Origin: Calonectria ilicicola
Lineage: Eukaryota > Ascomycota > Sordariomycetes > Hypocreales > Nectriaceae
Assembly (NCBI GenBank): GCA_020809705.1
Contig: CP085829.1
Coordinates: 3,100,001-3,164,000, forward strand
DNA length: 64,000 nucleotides
Direction of reading: 5' to 3'
How positions within the stretch are numbered: position 1 is the stretch's first letter; each line of letters opens with the position of its first letter. Positions 47,801 through 62,937 of this stretch are shown one piece after another. The position numbers and the translations under genes are program-made. The notes under the pieces were generated by a model that saw nothing but the letters and a program-made list of their open reading frames with translations, was not told the origin of the DNA and searched no databases.

Positions 47801-50000
47801 CTACCTAAATAATATTTTTATTTTCTTATAAAATAAAAAATAATATAAAGAATATATTTATAAGATTTTAAAAGTCTTATAAAATATTAAATTTTTAATT
47901 AAATTTAAAAAAAGTAAGTTTTATATATAAAAAGTAGAATTCTTAGAATATATTATTAACTTTAATAAAATCTATATAAATTTAAAAAAAATTATAATAA
48001 TATAAAAATAAAAAATATTAATAAATATAAAAGAAATATAAGTCTTTTTTAATTTTATAAATTATTATTAAAGATTTATTAAAGAATTTAATAAGATTAT
48101 TTTTATAATAATTAAATTAATTAAAAAAGAAATTACCTTTTAATAAGAAACTAAAGTATAATAATTATTTAAAATTATAAAAAATATTATTTTAAAAGAA
48201 TCTATCCTAATTATATTCAATCTAAATAAACCTATAAAATTAAAAACCAATATCTTAGATTTTATACTAGAAGTCTAAATTAAATAATATAATAATTAAA
48301 AAAACCTATATTTTATAACTTTTTACTTATATAAACTATATAGCCTTAAATTAAATTACCTTATTTATAATAAAGAATTCCTTATTATTATAAATACTTT
48401 TAAAAAATTCTAATAATATTTATTAAAAAATAATTATAAAATTATAATATATATAAATTATAAAAGTATTTCTTATTTTATAATAACCTAAAAACTTAAT
48501 AAAAGATAATTATAATATATTAAATATCTCTTTAAATTTAATTACTAAATTATTTATATTAAAAGAATTAAAAATAATTATATTAATATAATTAATTACT
48601 AACCTAATTATAATATAAAAAAACCAAAAATATAAGAATAACTATTAATTTATAATACTAATAAAAGCCTAAAGTAAGCCTTAATTAATAAAATAATTAT
48701 AAAAATAAAGAAAATAATTATTATTATAAAAATAAAGAAAATAATTATTATTATTAAAATAAAAAGATTATTATAAATAACTAGAACTATTATAGTAAAA
48801 ATACTAATATAATATATAAAATAAAATAATCTATTATTAAAAAAATTAAAGAATATAATCTTTTATTTTTAAATAAAAAAAAATAAATTACTTTTAAATA
48901 CTTAAAGAATATTAAATAAAATTAATAAAAAATATTTATAAATACCTTTTATATAATTATAAAGATATTAATAAAATCTTTAAATAAATTAAATAAATAT
49001 TTTTCTTTAATAAAATAAAAAAGAAAGTTAAGTAAATATATAAATAATATAATCTATATTAATATTTTAAAAAACTAAAATATAAATTATATAAATTACT
49101 ATAATTAATACTAGTAATATAAAGATCTTAAAAATTAATTATAATAAACTTTATTATTAATCTACTTCTTTTAATAAATTCTACTATAGGAGTATATTAT
49201 AATAATATCCTTATTATTATAAATTAATTTATTAAAATAATATATTATATTTTTTATAATAAAATAATAAAAAAAAAAATTTATTTTTTTATTTTTTAAA
49301 TATATAATTATAATTTATAAATTATTAATAGAAATTATATTTAATAAAGAATAATTATTTATATTTAAATTCTAATAAAAACTAATATTCTTAATAAAAT
49401 TAAATTATAAACTAAGTATAGCTTTCTATCTTTAAATAGATAAACAAATAAAATACTAAAATTAAGAAATTAAATAATACCTATAATACTATATAAACTA
49501 CAAATAAACCAATTAAATAAAAAAATTACCAATTATTTAATTAATATATAATATATTTTATAATTATAATATTAAAATAGTACTAATAAAAACCAATTTT
49601 AACTTTATATTAAACACTTATTAAACCCTTTTAGAAAGTATAATTTAAATAAAGATAATAATTAAATTAAATAATTTAAAAAAACTATATAAAGAAATAA
49701 AAATTAAATTTAAATTTATTTAAAATATAATAAAAAGATATTATAATTTTAAAAGATTAAAAGAATTATCCTTCTTAAAAAAAGATATAATCTATTTAAT
49801 AATAAAAAATCTTATAATAAAATAATAAAATAAAAAAATCAACTTTATATAAATTAAATCTTACTTAATAAAAAAAAATATTAAAAAATAATTATAAACT
49901 TAATCTTCTAGATAATATTAAAATTTACTTTATTTTTTATATTTTATTATTAAAACCTAATAATAATATTTAAATTAATATAAAATTAAAATATAAATTA
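44860..50000 (+). pseudogene. Gag-pol relic of element A
   Basis: In plus-strand frames with RIP stops, the gag region shows IIQIYYKRLFKK and later FYYK/VKNEI-type segments. Reverse transcriptase shows INKIKYYLYKVNIF and YYLNN (about 47.80-47.82 kb) followed by IFLF-like codons. RNase H and integrase follow at the expected distance, and the C-terminal module (KRYYN, then LKKDIIYLI, about 49.73-49.80 kb) is alignable to elements B and C. It is more degraded than element C. Confidence 0.75.
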
Positions 50001-50839
50001 TTAATAGAAAATTTAAAAAAAATAATAAAAAATTAAAAAAATTTTGTAAAAAAAAAAATAAAAAATTTAAAATTAAATAAAAAAATTATAAAAAGATAAC
50101 CTAAGAACCTACCAAACATCTTACATACTACTTAAAAATACTAAAAGCATTCCTAAAAATATAATACCAAGTAAATTATTAAGATTAATAACATTTTAAT
50201 TAATAATATCTATAATCCTTAAAGATTATACTTAAATAATAACCTTTAATTCTATCCAATCTATCTTCTTTAACTTATTTAAAAAAGAAAAATCTTAATA
50301 TATTATCTTTATATCTTTTATTTTAAATTAATATTTTTAATAATAAAAATAAAATAAATAATTTAAAAAATTTTAAATTTTAATTTAAATAATAAGTATT
50401 TTTACTTATATATAAAGGAATTTCTTTTTAATTATTTTCTTTTTTATATTTAAATAATTAAACTTTTAATTTATTTAAATTATTATAAAATATTAATACT
50501 TATTTATATTTACTATTTATAAAAATAATATATATATAATTAAAAATATTTTTAAAATATTATATATTTTATTATAATAAATATATTTATTATAATAATT
50601 ATTAAAATTTAATAATATTTTATATTATAAATTTTTAAAAAAGTAAAAAGAATATAATATAATTTTAAAGCTTATTAAATTAATAAATTAAACTTAAATA
50701 TTAGTATAAAGATATAATTTAAAATTATTTAAATTATAAAGTATAATTAGAAAATATTTTAAAGATTAAAAATAAGAAACTTATATATAAGATCAACCTA
50801 ATAAGCCTTAAGAATAAAACTAATAAAAAGAGAATATTA

Positions 50840-50887
50840 TATTATAATCTATAATATATTTCAATAATTAATAATAGTAGAACTAAC
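50840..50887 (+). repeat. First 48 bases of the 3' LTR of element A
   Basis: Starts TATTATAATCT directly after a purine-rich tract. It matches bases 1-48 of the 5' LTR with one transversion (position 23) and otherwise C/T or G/A differences. It ends at CTAAC, the expected left target copy of element B. Confidence 0.8.
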
Positions 50888-51282
50888 TATTATAACCCAT
50901 AACACGCCTAGGCGGTCAAAGATGGCAGAACCGATATTCGCTTACCCTATAGCCCCATACCAACCAATAAGGAAGCACTTATAAGCAATTACCTACAATA
51001 TTGGTAATTATCCTATAATTAATATCTTAATTACTAATACATTAAATAGAACCAATATAATAAGTACCTACTAAGTAATAATATATAAATAGATTAGAAT
51101 CTACTCTTATAATTAATATTAATTAGCTTTTAATATAATTTAATTACCTTAATTATAATTAATTATTATTTAATATAATACTTTTATTATTTTATTTATT
51201 ATAATATATTTAATTATTTTATTAATAATAAATCTTTTATTTTAATTAATTTATTAAATTAAAAATTAATTAAATTATTATA
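50888..51282 (+). repeat. 5' LTR of element B
   Basis: 395 bases starting TATTATAACCC, same family as 44307-44702 (one-base length difference). The outer left end is the best preserved part (CACGCCTAGGCGGTCAAAG). Confidence 0.82.
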
Positions 51283-51459
51283 TATTAAAAGCTTTTATTT
51301 AATTAATTATTTATATTAATAATTAAATAATAATAATATCCAGAAAGAACCTTATTACTATTACTTCTTCTAATAATATTAAATTAATTATAAAATTATA
51401 GTAAATTAAGAAGAAACTTATAAATATATAAGCCTAGCTTAAAGTAAAAGAAGCTAGAA

Positions 51460-54400
51460 CTACTATAATTAAAGAAAGTAAAGGTAAAGATATTAATAAA
51501 ATTTTAAAACCCTTAGTCCTGGAACTTTTTTTAAAAGAAGCTACTAATATAATCCTCTTTCTTATTTAAATAAAGGGATATTTTTATTTTTTTTAATCTA
51601 ATTTATAATTTTTAAAGCTTAAATATTATATATTAAAATCTTTTTTAAAAAGATATAAGAATATAGTTTAAATTTATTATAAGAGATTATTTAAAAAATA
51701 AAAATAATATTAATTAAATTAAAAAAACTTAAGAAATTTTTAAAAATTAAAAATTTTTTAAAATTATTATTAAAAATAATTTTAATATAATTAATATAAA
51801 ATAATAAATTATAAATTAATTATATAAATTTAAATAAATAAAATCTTATAATTAATATTTAGCTAAATTTAAAAGAATTATAATATAAATAGTTTAAAAT
51901 AATAATATATTAATAAAACTTTATTATAAAGATTTAAAAAGTAAAATTAAGAATAAAATCTATAAGGAAAATTAATTAAAAAAACTCTTAAAGTATATTA
52001 AAAGTATTATTAAAATTAATAAAAGGTAATTTAATTAATATAAAAAATATACCTAAGATAATAAAACCTTATATATTCTAAATAAAAAAAAATCTAGAAT
52101 AAGTAATAAAGTACTATATATAGGACTTATTTAGGATTAATAGAACTTAATATTATTTAAGATTATAATAAAAGTAAGATTATTTACTTTAATTATAAAA
52201 AAAAGAATATAAATCTTTTAAATATTGCTCTTTAAAAACAAGAAACTAGTTTAAATTTATACTAAAAGAATAAAAATAACTTAATATTATAAAAACTTAA
52301 TAAACCTTAGTATTAGAAGAAAAAAAGATATTATAAAAAAAGTTATTTTTATTATTATCTTTAAATATAAATTAATTACTATTATTAAATAATAAAAAGA
52401 AAATTATAAATTATAAAAAGTTAAGCTTACCTTATAATAAAAGATTAATAAAACTATTTATAAAGTATAATTAATTTAAAAAGAAAGAGTAACCTATTTA
52501 TTATATAAATAATTTAAATAAACTAAAGAAATAAAAATCCTAATATCTATATTAAATATCTATACCAATAATGCTCTAATATAGTAGAATACTTATATCT
52601 ATAATAAAAATAAAAAAAGAAAATAGATAATTAATATAAAAAAAATAACCTAATAAATTAAAAAATCTTTACAAAATGGAAATAAGATCTTCCTACTAGC
52701 CTAAAGTAAATAATAACTAAAAACCTTAATCCCTAATTTATCTAATATAAAAATAATAATCCTAAATTAAATATAATATATAAAAAATATAAAAATATCT
52801 TATAAATAAATTATTATAATTATAATTACTTTATATATATAAAATAAAAATAATATATATTATACTTTTTTATTAAAATAAAAGATATAATAATTTACTA
52901 TACTTATAAAAAATACTTTAATTAATATAAAATAATAAAAAGAAATTTTTACTATTAATTCACTATATTAAAATTAAATAAATCTAAATTCCTTAATTAT
53001 AATAAATTACTATAAAATAAATACTAAAATTCTAAGTATAATATTTATATACTAAATAAAATAATAACCTAATATTAAATAAAATTAAAAAATAAATAAA
53101 GCTCTTTATAAAAAAGTAATAGAAGTAATTAAAATAATAATCTATAAAATTACCAAAAAAACTTCTAAAAAGAGCTTTATATTTTATAATAAAAAAATAA
53201 TCTTAATAATAATTAAAAATAAAAATAAGAATTAAAAGGAAATAATATAATATTATAATAGATAATAAAGCTAAATAAGATTATATTAATTTTTAAATAA
53301 TTAATAAACTTTAATTATTATAAATAATAAAAGTTAACCTATATAAAATTATTAATATAAAAAGAATATTTTTTAAATATAATAATAATATTATAAATAA
53401 GAAGATTAATTATTTAAAAGTCTTTATTAAAAAAAATTAAAAAATAATTTTTAATATTATTAATATTAAATAATATAATTTAATTTTAAAGTATTTATAA
53501 TTATATTAATATAATTCTAATATTTATTAATATATTAATTAAATGTAAATATTTAAGAAGTATAATATAATTAATAATATTTTTATAAATCTAATTAAAA
53601 GATCTTAAATTTCTAACTTTAATTAAGTAAAAGATATAAGTAAAGAAGAATCTTTATTATTTAAAGAAATAAAATATAAATATAAGAATAATTAGAAAAA
53701 GTAAAAGTAATAAATTATTATTTACTTTAGAATATAATTCTAATAAATTAATAAAAATCTTAAAGAAATAAAGGTTAGAGTAAAAATAAATAGATTATAT
53801 AATATACTTTTATAATACTAAATTTATAAAAAACTCTTTATAAAAGAACTAAATACTAAATTACTTAAGTTTAATTAATAGGATTATAAAATCATTTTTA
53901 AAAACAAATCTAATATCTAATTTTATTTTATTTATAATCTTAACCAAATTAAGTTTAATATTTTAAAAGAATATATTTAAAATATACTTAAGAAAGAATA
54001 TATTTATATTTTAAATTTTAAAATTAATTATTTTATTATATTTATATTTAAGAAAAATAAAAAACTATACTTTATTATAAACTATTAATAGCTTAATAAT
54101 ATTATTATTAAAGATTATATTTTATTATTATTAATTAATAAAATAAAAAATTATTTTTATAAAGTTAATATTTTTATTATATTAAACCTTAAAGAAATAT
54201 ATAATCTTATTTATATTAAAAAAGGATATAAATGGAAAACTACTTTTTAAATAAAATTTAAATTATTTAAATATTTAATTATACCTTTTAGACTTATAAA
54301 TATATTAGTATTATTTTAATAAATAATAACTAATATATTATATGAATATTTAAATATTTTTATTATTTATTACCTAAATAATATTCTTATTTTCTTTAAA

Positions 54401-56037
54401 AATAAAAAAGAATATAAAAAATATATTTATAAGATCTTAAAAGCCCTTTAAAATATCAAATTTTTAGTTAAATTTAAGAAAAGTAAGTTCTATATATAAA
54501 AAGTAGAATTCTTAGAATATATTATTAATCTTAATAAAATCTATATAAATCTAAAGAAAATTATAATAATATAAAAATAAAAAGTATTAATAAATATAAA
54601 GAAAATATAAGCCTTTTTAATTTTATAAATTATTATTAAAGATTTATTAAAGGGTTTAATAAGATTATCTTTATAATAATTAAATTAATTAAAAAGGAAT
54701 TACTTTTTAATAAGAAAGTAAAATATAATAATTATTTAAAATTATAAAAAATATTATTTTAAAAGAACTTATTTTTATAATATTTAATCCTAATAAGCCC
54801 ATAGAGCTAGAAACCAATATATTAGACTTTACTTTAAGGGCTTAGATTAGATAATAAGATAAATAAGAAAATCTATATCCTATAGTATTCTACTTATATA
54901 AACTATATAATTTTAAATTAAATTACTTTATTTATAATAAAGAATTCCTTATTATTATAAATATCTTTAAAAAATTTTAATAATATTTATTAAAAAATAA
55001 TTATAAAATTATAATATATATAAATTATAAAAATATTTTTTATTTTATAATAATTTAAAAACTTAATAAAAGATAATTATAATATATTAAATATCTTTTT
55101 AAATTTAATTATTAAATTATTTATATTAAAGGAATTAAAAACAATTATACTAATATAATCAACTACTAATCTAATTATAATATAAAAAAACCAAAAATAT
55201 AAGAATAGCTATTAACCTATAATACTAATAAAGACCTAGAATAAGCCTCAATTAATAGAATGATAATAGAAATAAAGAAAATAATTACTACTATTAGAAT
55301 AAAAGAATTACTATATACAACCAAAACTACCATTATAGAAATATTGATATAATAAGTAGAATAAGATAATCTACTATTAAGAAAAATTAAAAAATATAAT
55401 CTAGTACTTTTAGAAGATAAAAAAATAGATTATTTATAAATGTTAAAGGAATATTAAATAGAATTAATAAAAAATATTTATAAATATCTTTTATATAATT
55501 ATAAAAGTATTAATAAAACCTTTAAATAAGTTAAATAAATATTTTCCTTTAATAAAATAAAAAAGAAAGTTAAATAAGTATATAAGAAATATAGCTTATA
55601 TTAATATTTTAAAAAACTAAAATACAAATTATATAGATTATTATAATCATCCCCTATTATATAATAATTATAAGACTTAATTATAATAGACTTTATTATT
55701 AATCTTCCTTTATTAGTAAACCTTACTATAAAAGTATATTATAATAATATTTTTATTATTATTAATTATTTTATAAAAATAGTATATTATCTTTCTTATA
55801 ATAAAATAATAAAAGAAAAATAATTTACCTATTTTTTCTTTTAATATATAATTACTATATATAAACTATTAACTAAAATTATTTTAAATAAAAGATAATT
55901 ATTTATATTTAAGTTTTAATAAAGCCTAATATCCTTAATAGGGTTAAATTATAAATTAAATATAGTATTTTATTCTTAAATAAATAAACAAATTAAATAC
56001 TAAAATTAAGAAATTAAGTAATATTTATAATATTATA
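51460..56037 (+). pseudogene. Gag-pol relic of element B, 5' part
   Basis: Reverse transcriptase reads INYLINKI-like codons, WKTTF near 54.23 kb (one of few intact Trp codons), RLINILVLF, YYLNNILIFF (54367-54395) and KVEFLEYII. Integrase catalytic-core codons follow near 55.68-55.82 kb. The frame is broken by element C in the integrase 3' part and resumes at 62943. Confidence 0.77.
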
Positions 56038-56437
56038 TATTATGACCCAAACACCCAAAGGCAGTAACCACAGGCAGAACCCCAACCAATCATAATAAAA
56101 CTACCCTGGACCCACATAACCAGCTAATAAGAGTAAAGTCGAATAGCCCTTATTTAATATTACCAAGGATTATAATAAATATTATTAAACTAACTCTATT
56201 TAATTATTATAATAATAGAACCTTAGATATAGTAGTATATAAATAGATTAGGTCTTACTATAAGAAATGGAATTGATTAGCTTTTAATATAACTTGATTA
56301 CCTTAATTGCAATTGACTATTACCTAATATAATACTTCTATTGCTTTATTTTATTATAATATACCTAATTATTCTATTAATAATAAATCTTTTATTTTAA
56401 TTAATTTATTAAATTAAGAATTAATTAGATTATTATA
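56038..56437 (+). repeat. 5' LTR of element C
   Basis: Starts TATTATGACCC and ends TATTATA. The outer left end is C-rich and preserved (ACCCAAACACCCAAAGGCAG). Target copy TTATA precedes it. Confidence 0.92.
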
Positions 56438-56629
56438 TATTAAAAGCTCTTATTTAATTGATTACTTATATTAATAATTAAGTAATAATAATATTTAGAA
56501 AGAACTCTACTATTATTACTTTTTTTAATAATATTAAATTAATTATAGAATTGTAGTAGATTAAGAAGAAACTTACAAATATATAAGCCTAACTTAAAGT
56601 AAAAGAAGCTAGAATTATTATAATTAAAG

Positions 56630-59600
56630 AAAGCAAAGGTAAAGATATTGGTGAAATTCTAAGACCCCTAGTCTTAGAACCCTTTCTAGGAAAAGCTGCT
56701 AATATAGTCCTCTTCCTTACTTAAATAAAAGGATACTTTTACTTTTTCTTAATATAACTTATAACCTCTAAAACCTAAGTATTATATACTAAAACCTTCC
56801 TTTAAGAGGATATAGGAGTATAGTTTGAATTTATTATAAGAGATTATCTAGAAAATAAAAATAATATTAATTAAAATGAAAAAATCTAAAAGATCTTTAA
56901 AGATTAGGAATATTTTAAAATTACTATTAAAGATAATTTTAATATAATTAATATAAAATAATAAATTATAAATTAATTATATAAATTTAAATAAATAAAA
57001 TTTTATAATTAATATTTAGCTAAGTTTAAAAGAATTATAATATAAATAGCCTAAGATGATAATATATTAATAGAATTTTATTATAAAGGCTTAAAAAGTG
57101 AAGTTAAGAATAAAATTTATAAGGAAAATTAGCTAGAAAAATTCTTAAAGTATATTAAAAGTATTATTAAAATTGATAAAAGATAATTTAATTAATATAA
57201 AAAATATGCCTAAGATAATAAAACCTTATATATTTTAAATAAAAAAAATTTAAAATAAGTAATAAAGTATTATATATAGGACTTATTTAGGATTAATAGA
57301 ACTTAATATTACTTAAGGTTATAATAAAAGTAAGATTACTTGCTTTAATTATAAAAAGAAAAGATATAAATCCTTTAAATATTACTCTTTGAAAATAGGA
57401 AACTAATTTAAATTTATATTAAAAGGATAAAAATAACTTAATATTATAAAAACTTAATAAACCTTAGTATTAAAAGGAAAAGAGGATATTATAGAAAAAG
57501 TTGTTTTTACTATTATTAGGAAATATAAACTAATTATTATAGTTAAGTAGTATATAGAAGACTATAAGTTATATAAGGTAAAATTTACTTTGTAATAAGA
57601 AATTAATAAAATTATTTAAAAAGTATAATTAATCTAATAAGAAGGTTAGTCCTGCCTTTCTTATGAATGGTTAGAATGAGCTAAAAAGATAGGAATCTTT
57701 ATATTTATTTTAAATATATATATTAATAAAGTACTAATATAGTAGGATACTTATATTTATAATAAAAATAGAAATAGGAAATAGATAATTAATATTAAAA
57801 GAATAGTTTAATAAGTTAAGGAACCTTTATAGGATGGAAATAAAGTCTTTTTACTTATATAAAGTAAATAATAATTAGGAAATTATAATTCCTAATCTAT
57901 CTAATATTAAGAGAATAACTTTAAATTAAATATAATATATAAAAAATATAAGAATATCTTATAGGTAAGTTATTATAATTATAATTGCCTTTAATATATA
58001 AAGTAAAAATAATATATAATATACTTTCTTATTAAAGTAAAAGATATAATTATTTATTATACTTATAAAAAATACTTTAATTAATATAAAGTAATAGGAA
58101 GAAACTTTTACTATTAGTTTATTATATTAGAACTAAGTGAGCTTAAGTTCTTTGATTGTAGTGAGCTACTTTAAAATAAATATTAAAATCCTAAATATAA
58201 TATCTATATAATAGATAAAGTAATAGTTTAGTATTAAATAAAATTAAAAAATAAGTAAAGTCTTTTATAAAAGAGTAGTAGAAGTAGCTAGGGTAATGAT
58301 CTTTAAAGTTACTAAAAGAACTTTTTAAAAAAGCTTTATATTTTATAATTAAAGAGTAATTTTAATAATAATTAAAAATAGAAGTAAGAATTAAAGGGAA
58401 GTAGTATAATATTATAGTAGATAATAGAGTTAAGTAGAATTATATAAATTTTTAAATAATTAATTAATTTTAATTATTATAGATAATAAAAGTTAATTTA
58501 TATAAAATTATTAATATAGAAGGAATTTCTTTTAATTATAATAATAATATTATAGATAAAAAGATTAATTATCTAAAAGTCTTTATTAAAGGAAAAAATT
58601 AAAAAATAATCTTTAATATTATTAATATTAGATAATATAATCTAATTTTAAGGTATCTATAGTTATATTAATATAACCTTAATATCTACTAGTATATTAG
58701 CTAGATGTAAATATTTAAGGAATATAATATAGCTAATAATATTTCTATAAAATATAATAAAAGATCTTAAACTTCTAGCCCTAATTAAGTAAAAGATATA
58801 AGTAAAGAAGAATCTTTATTATTTAAAGAAATAAAATATAAGTATAAGAATAATTAGAAAAAGTAAAAATAATAAATAATTACTTACTTTAGAATATAAT
58901 TTTAATAAATTAATAAAAGCTTTAAAGAAATAAAGATTAAAGTAAAAATAAATAGATTATATAATATACTTTTATAATATTAAATTTATAAAAAGCTTTT
59001 TATAGAAGAATTAGATATTAGATTACCTAAGTTTAGCTAGTAAGATTATAAAATTATCCTTAAAAATAAATCTAATATTTGATTTTATTTTATTTATAAT
59101 CTTAATTAAATTAAACTTAATATTTTAAAGGAATATATTTAAGATATATTTAAAAAGGGATATATTTATATTTTAAACTTTAAAGCTAATTACCTTATTA
59201 TATTTATATTTAAGAAAAATAGGAAGTTATACTTTATTATAGATTATTAATAGCTTAATAATATTACTATTAAAGATTATACTTTATTATTATTAATTAA
59301 TAAAATAAAGGATTATCTTTATAAAGCTAATATCTTTACTATATTAGATTTTAAAGGAATATATAATCTTATTTATATTAAAGAAGAATATAAATAAAAA
59401 ACCACTTTCTAAATTAAATTTAGATTATTTAAATATTTAATTATATTTTTTAAACTTATAAATATATTAATATTATTTTAATAAATAATAACTAATATAT
59501 TATAAAAATACTTAAACATCTTTATTATCTACTATTTAGATAATATTCTTATTTTCTTTAAAAATAAAGAAGAATATAAAGAATATATTTATAAGGTCTT

Positions 59601-61690
59601 AAAAGCTTTTTAAGATACTAAACTCCTGATTGAATTAGAAAAAGTAAGTTCTATATCTAAGAAATAGGATTTCTAGGATATATTATTAGTCTTAATGAAA
59701 TTTATATAAATTTAAAGAAAGTTATTATAGTAAAAGATTAGAAGGAATCTATTAATATAAAAGAAGTATAAGCCTTTCTTAGATTTATTAATTATTATTA
59801 AAGATTTATTAAGGGATTTAGTAAAATTACTTTAAGTATAATAGAACTAATTAAGAAAGGAATTATCTTTTAATAAGAAAATAAAATATAATAATTATTT
59901 AAAATTATAAAAAATGCTATTTTAAAAGAACCTATCTTTATAATATTTAATCTTAATAAATCTATAAAGTTAGAAACTAATATATTAGACTTTGCCTTAG
60001 GGGCCTAGATCGGATAATAAGATGAACAAGGAAATCTATATCCTATAGTATTTTACTTATATAAGCTATATAGCCTTAAGCTAAACTACTTAATTTATAA
60101 TAAAGAATTTCTTATTATTATTAATACTTTTAAAGAATTCTAATAATATTCTTTAAAAGTAATTATAAAATTATAGTATATATTAATTATAAAAATATTA
60201 TTTATTTTATAATTATTTAAAAACTTAATAAAAGGTAATTATAATATATAGAATATTTATTTAAATTTGATTATTAAATTATTTATATTAAAGAAACTAA
60301 AAATAATTATACTAATATAATTAGCTATTAACCTAACTATAATATAAAAAAACCAAAAATATAAGAAAAACTATTAATCTATAATATTAATAGAGGCCTA
60401 GAATAAGCCCTAATTAGTAGAATAATAATAAAAATAAAGAAAATAATTATTATTATAAGAATAGGAGGACTACTATATATAACTAGAACTACTACTATAG
60501 AAATACTAATATAATAAGTAGAACAAGGTAATCTACTACTAAGAAAAATTAAAGAATATAATCTAGTACTTTTAGAAGAAGAAAAAACAAATTACCTATA
60601 AATACTAAAGGAATATTAAATAGAATTAATAAAGGATATTTATAAATACCTTTTATATAATTATAAAGATATTAATAAAACCCTTAAATAAGTTAAATAG
60701 ATATTTTCCTTTATTAAAATAAAAAAGAAAGTTAAATAAATATATAAGAAATATAGCCTATACTAATACTTTAAAAAACCAAGATATAAATTATATAGAT
60801 TATTATAACTATCCCTTATTATATAATAATTATAGGATTTAATTATAATAGACTTTATTACTAACCTTCCCTTATTAGTAGATCTTATTATAGAAGTATA
60901 CTATAATAGTATTTTTATTATTATTAATCACTTTATAAAAATAGTATATTATCTCTTTTATAATAAAATAATAAAAAAAAATAATTTACTTACCTTTTCT
61001 TTTAATATATAATTATTATATATAACCTACCAACTAAAATTATATTAGATAAAGGATAATTATTTATATTTAAGTTTTAATAAAGCTTAATATTCTTAAT
61101 AAGATTAAATTATAAGCTAAGTATAGCTTTCTACCTTTAAATAAATAAATAAACTAAATATTAAAACTAGAAAATTAAGTAATATTTATAATACTATATT
61201 AATTATAAATAAATCAATTAAATAAAAAAATTATTTATTATATAATTAATATATAATATATTTTATAATTATAGTATTAAAATAATATTAGTAAAAGCTA
61301 ATTTTAGCTTTATATTAAACATTTACTAAGCCCTTTTAGAAGATATAATCTAAGTAAAAGTAATAATTAAGTTAGATAATCTAAGAAAATTATATAAAGA
61401 AATAAAGATAGAACTTAAGTTTATTTATAATATAATAAAAAGATATTATAATTTAAAAAGATTAAAAGGATTATTCTTTTTAAAAAAAGATATAATTTAT
61501 TTAATAATAAAAAATCTTATAATAAAAAGATAAAATAAAAAAATTAATTTTATATAAATTAAATTATACCTTATTAAAAAAAAATATTAAAAAATAATTA
61601 TAAACTTAATCTTCTAAATAATATTAAAGTTTATTTTATCTTTTACATTTTACTACTAGAACCTAGTAATAGTATCTAAGTTAATATAAG
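56630..61690 (+). pseudogene. Gag-pol relic of element C (gag, RT, RNase H, integrase)
   Basis: Gag shows YLAKFKRI, FYYKGLKSEVKNKIYKEN and IKIDKR (57.0-57.2 kb). Reverse transcriptase has YYLDNILIFF (59530-59557), one of the two catalytic Asp still coded. RNase H begins DFALGA (about 59.99 kb), then YPIVFYLYKLYSLKLNYL and NKEFLIIINTFKEF. Integrase shows KKPRYKLYRLL, then DFITNLPLL (about 60.86 kb) and IIINHFIKIVYYL. The C-terminal KRYYN...LKKDIIYLI follows near 61.44-61.50 kb. Stops are mostly TAA/TAG for Gln or Trp. No frame is intact, so the element is dead. Confidence 0.83.
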
Positions 61691-62537
61691 ATCTAATTAT
61701 AAATTATAAATAGAAAATCTAAAAAACTAATAGAAAATCAAAAAATCCTATAAAGAAGAGAAAAAGATAGGAAATTTAAAATTAAATGAAAAGATTATAA
61801 AGAAATAATCTAGAAATCTACTAAATACCTTATATATTATTTAAAAATATTAGAAGCATTTCTTTAGAATTAATATAAAGGAAATTGAGCAAATTGCTCT
61901 AATTAATAACCCTATAATCCTTAAGTAATTATACCTTTAATAATACTAATACCTTAGCATACTCCTTTTCTTCCAATTTATCCAAATCCTTATAATCTTA
62001 AAAAATCATCTCCTTTACCTTCTTATATAAATAATACTCCTAAGTATATAAATACTATAATTAAACTAAAGTATTTATTAAATCTACTTTAGCTTTCTCT
62101 TTCTTTTTATTAATTTAATTCTTCTTATAAGAAATCTATTTAATTAAAAAAAAATAAATATATAAAAGTAAAAGAAAGAATATATTTATAAGCTTAAGTA
62201 GAAATACTTTTAAAATTATAGCTAGAATATTTATTCTTTATATAAAATTTATAATAGCTTTTTCTTTTAGTTATAATATAGGATAATTACTTAATATAAA
62301 AATAAGCTAAATAATAAAATATCTTAAAATCAAACTTATTAATTAATTTAACAATATCCTTTTAATAAGCTTCAATTATCTTAAAATAAAGCATAACCTT
62401 AGTAATATAATCTAATATCTTATTAGTACCTAGATTATAAGAAGATAAAAAAAGGAAAAAATATACAGTAGTTATAAGTGGGGAAACTAGTCTATTTACC
62501 TAGCCTTAGAATAAGATCAATAAGAGGAGGAGTATTG

Positions 62538-62937
62538 TATTATGATCTAAATACTTAAAGGTAGTAATTATAGGTAGAATCCTAATTAATTATAATAAAA
62601 CTACCCTGGATTTATATAATTAGTTAATAAGAGTAAAGTTAAATAGCCCCTATTCGATATTACCAAGGATTATAATAAATATTATTAAATTAATTTTATT
62701 TGATTATTATAATAATAGAATCTTAGATATAATAATATATAGATGGATTAGGTCTTATTGTAAGAAATGGAATTAATTAGCTTTTAATATAACTTAATTA
62801 CTTTAATTATAATTGATTATTATTTAATGTAATACTTTTATTGTTTTATTTTATTATAATGTGCTTAATTATCTTGTTAATAATAAATCTTTTGTTTTGA
62901 TTGGTTTATTAAGTTGGGAATTGACCAGACTGTTACA
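62538..62937 (+). repeat. 3' LTR of element C
   Basis: Starts TATTATGATCT and ends in intact GACCAGACTGTTACA, followed by target copy TTATA. Its right, outer end is G-rich and preserved, while the left, inner end is converted. Confidence 0.92.

Larger units (their letters stand above)
44307..50887 (+). mobile_element. Element A: Ty3/gypsy relic with 3' LTR cut by element B
   Basis: A 396-base LTR (44307-44702) is followed by internal sequence to 50839. It includes gag (about 44.9-45.5 kb), reverse transcriptase (47.4-48.0 kb), integrase (48.8-49.3 kb) and its C-terminal part (49.7-50.0 kb). A purine-rich tract (about 50827-50838) precedes the first 48 bases of the 3' LTR (50840-50887). These 48 bases align to the start of the 5' LTR without gaps, with eleven transitions and one transversion. 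Element B starts at 50888, so the rest of A's 3' LTR should lie to the right of the window. Confidence 0.82.
56038..62937 (+). mobile_element. Element C: complete Ty3/gypsy retrotransposon nested in B, least degraded
   Basis: 6900 bases with 400-base ungapped LTRs (56038-56437 and 62538-62937; constant offset 6500) and target duplication TTATA (56033-56037, 62938-62942). A purine tract AAGAGGAGGAG (62522-62532) lies just before the 3' LTR, as for a polypurine tract. The gag to integrase order is plus strand. The second half of the LTR matches the A/B LTRs but the first 200 bases do not, so C is a related subfamily. The inserted position lies inside B, so C is younger than B and A. It also keeps more original codons. 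Confidence 0.92.

Noticed and set aside
50840..51282. Tandem elements A and B sharing one LTR
   Set aside because: A purine tract and the first 48 bases of A's own 3' LTR lie just before 50888, which fits nested insertion and not a shared LTR.
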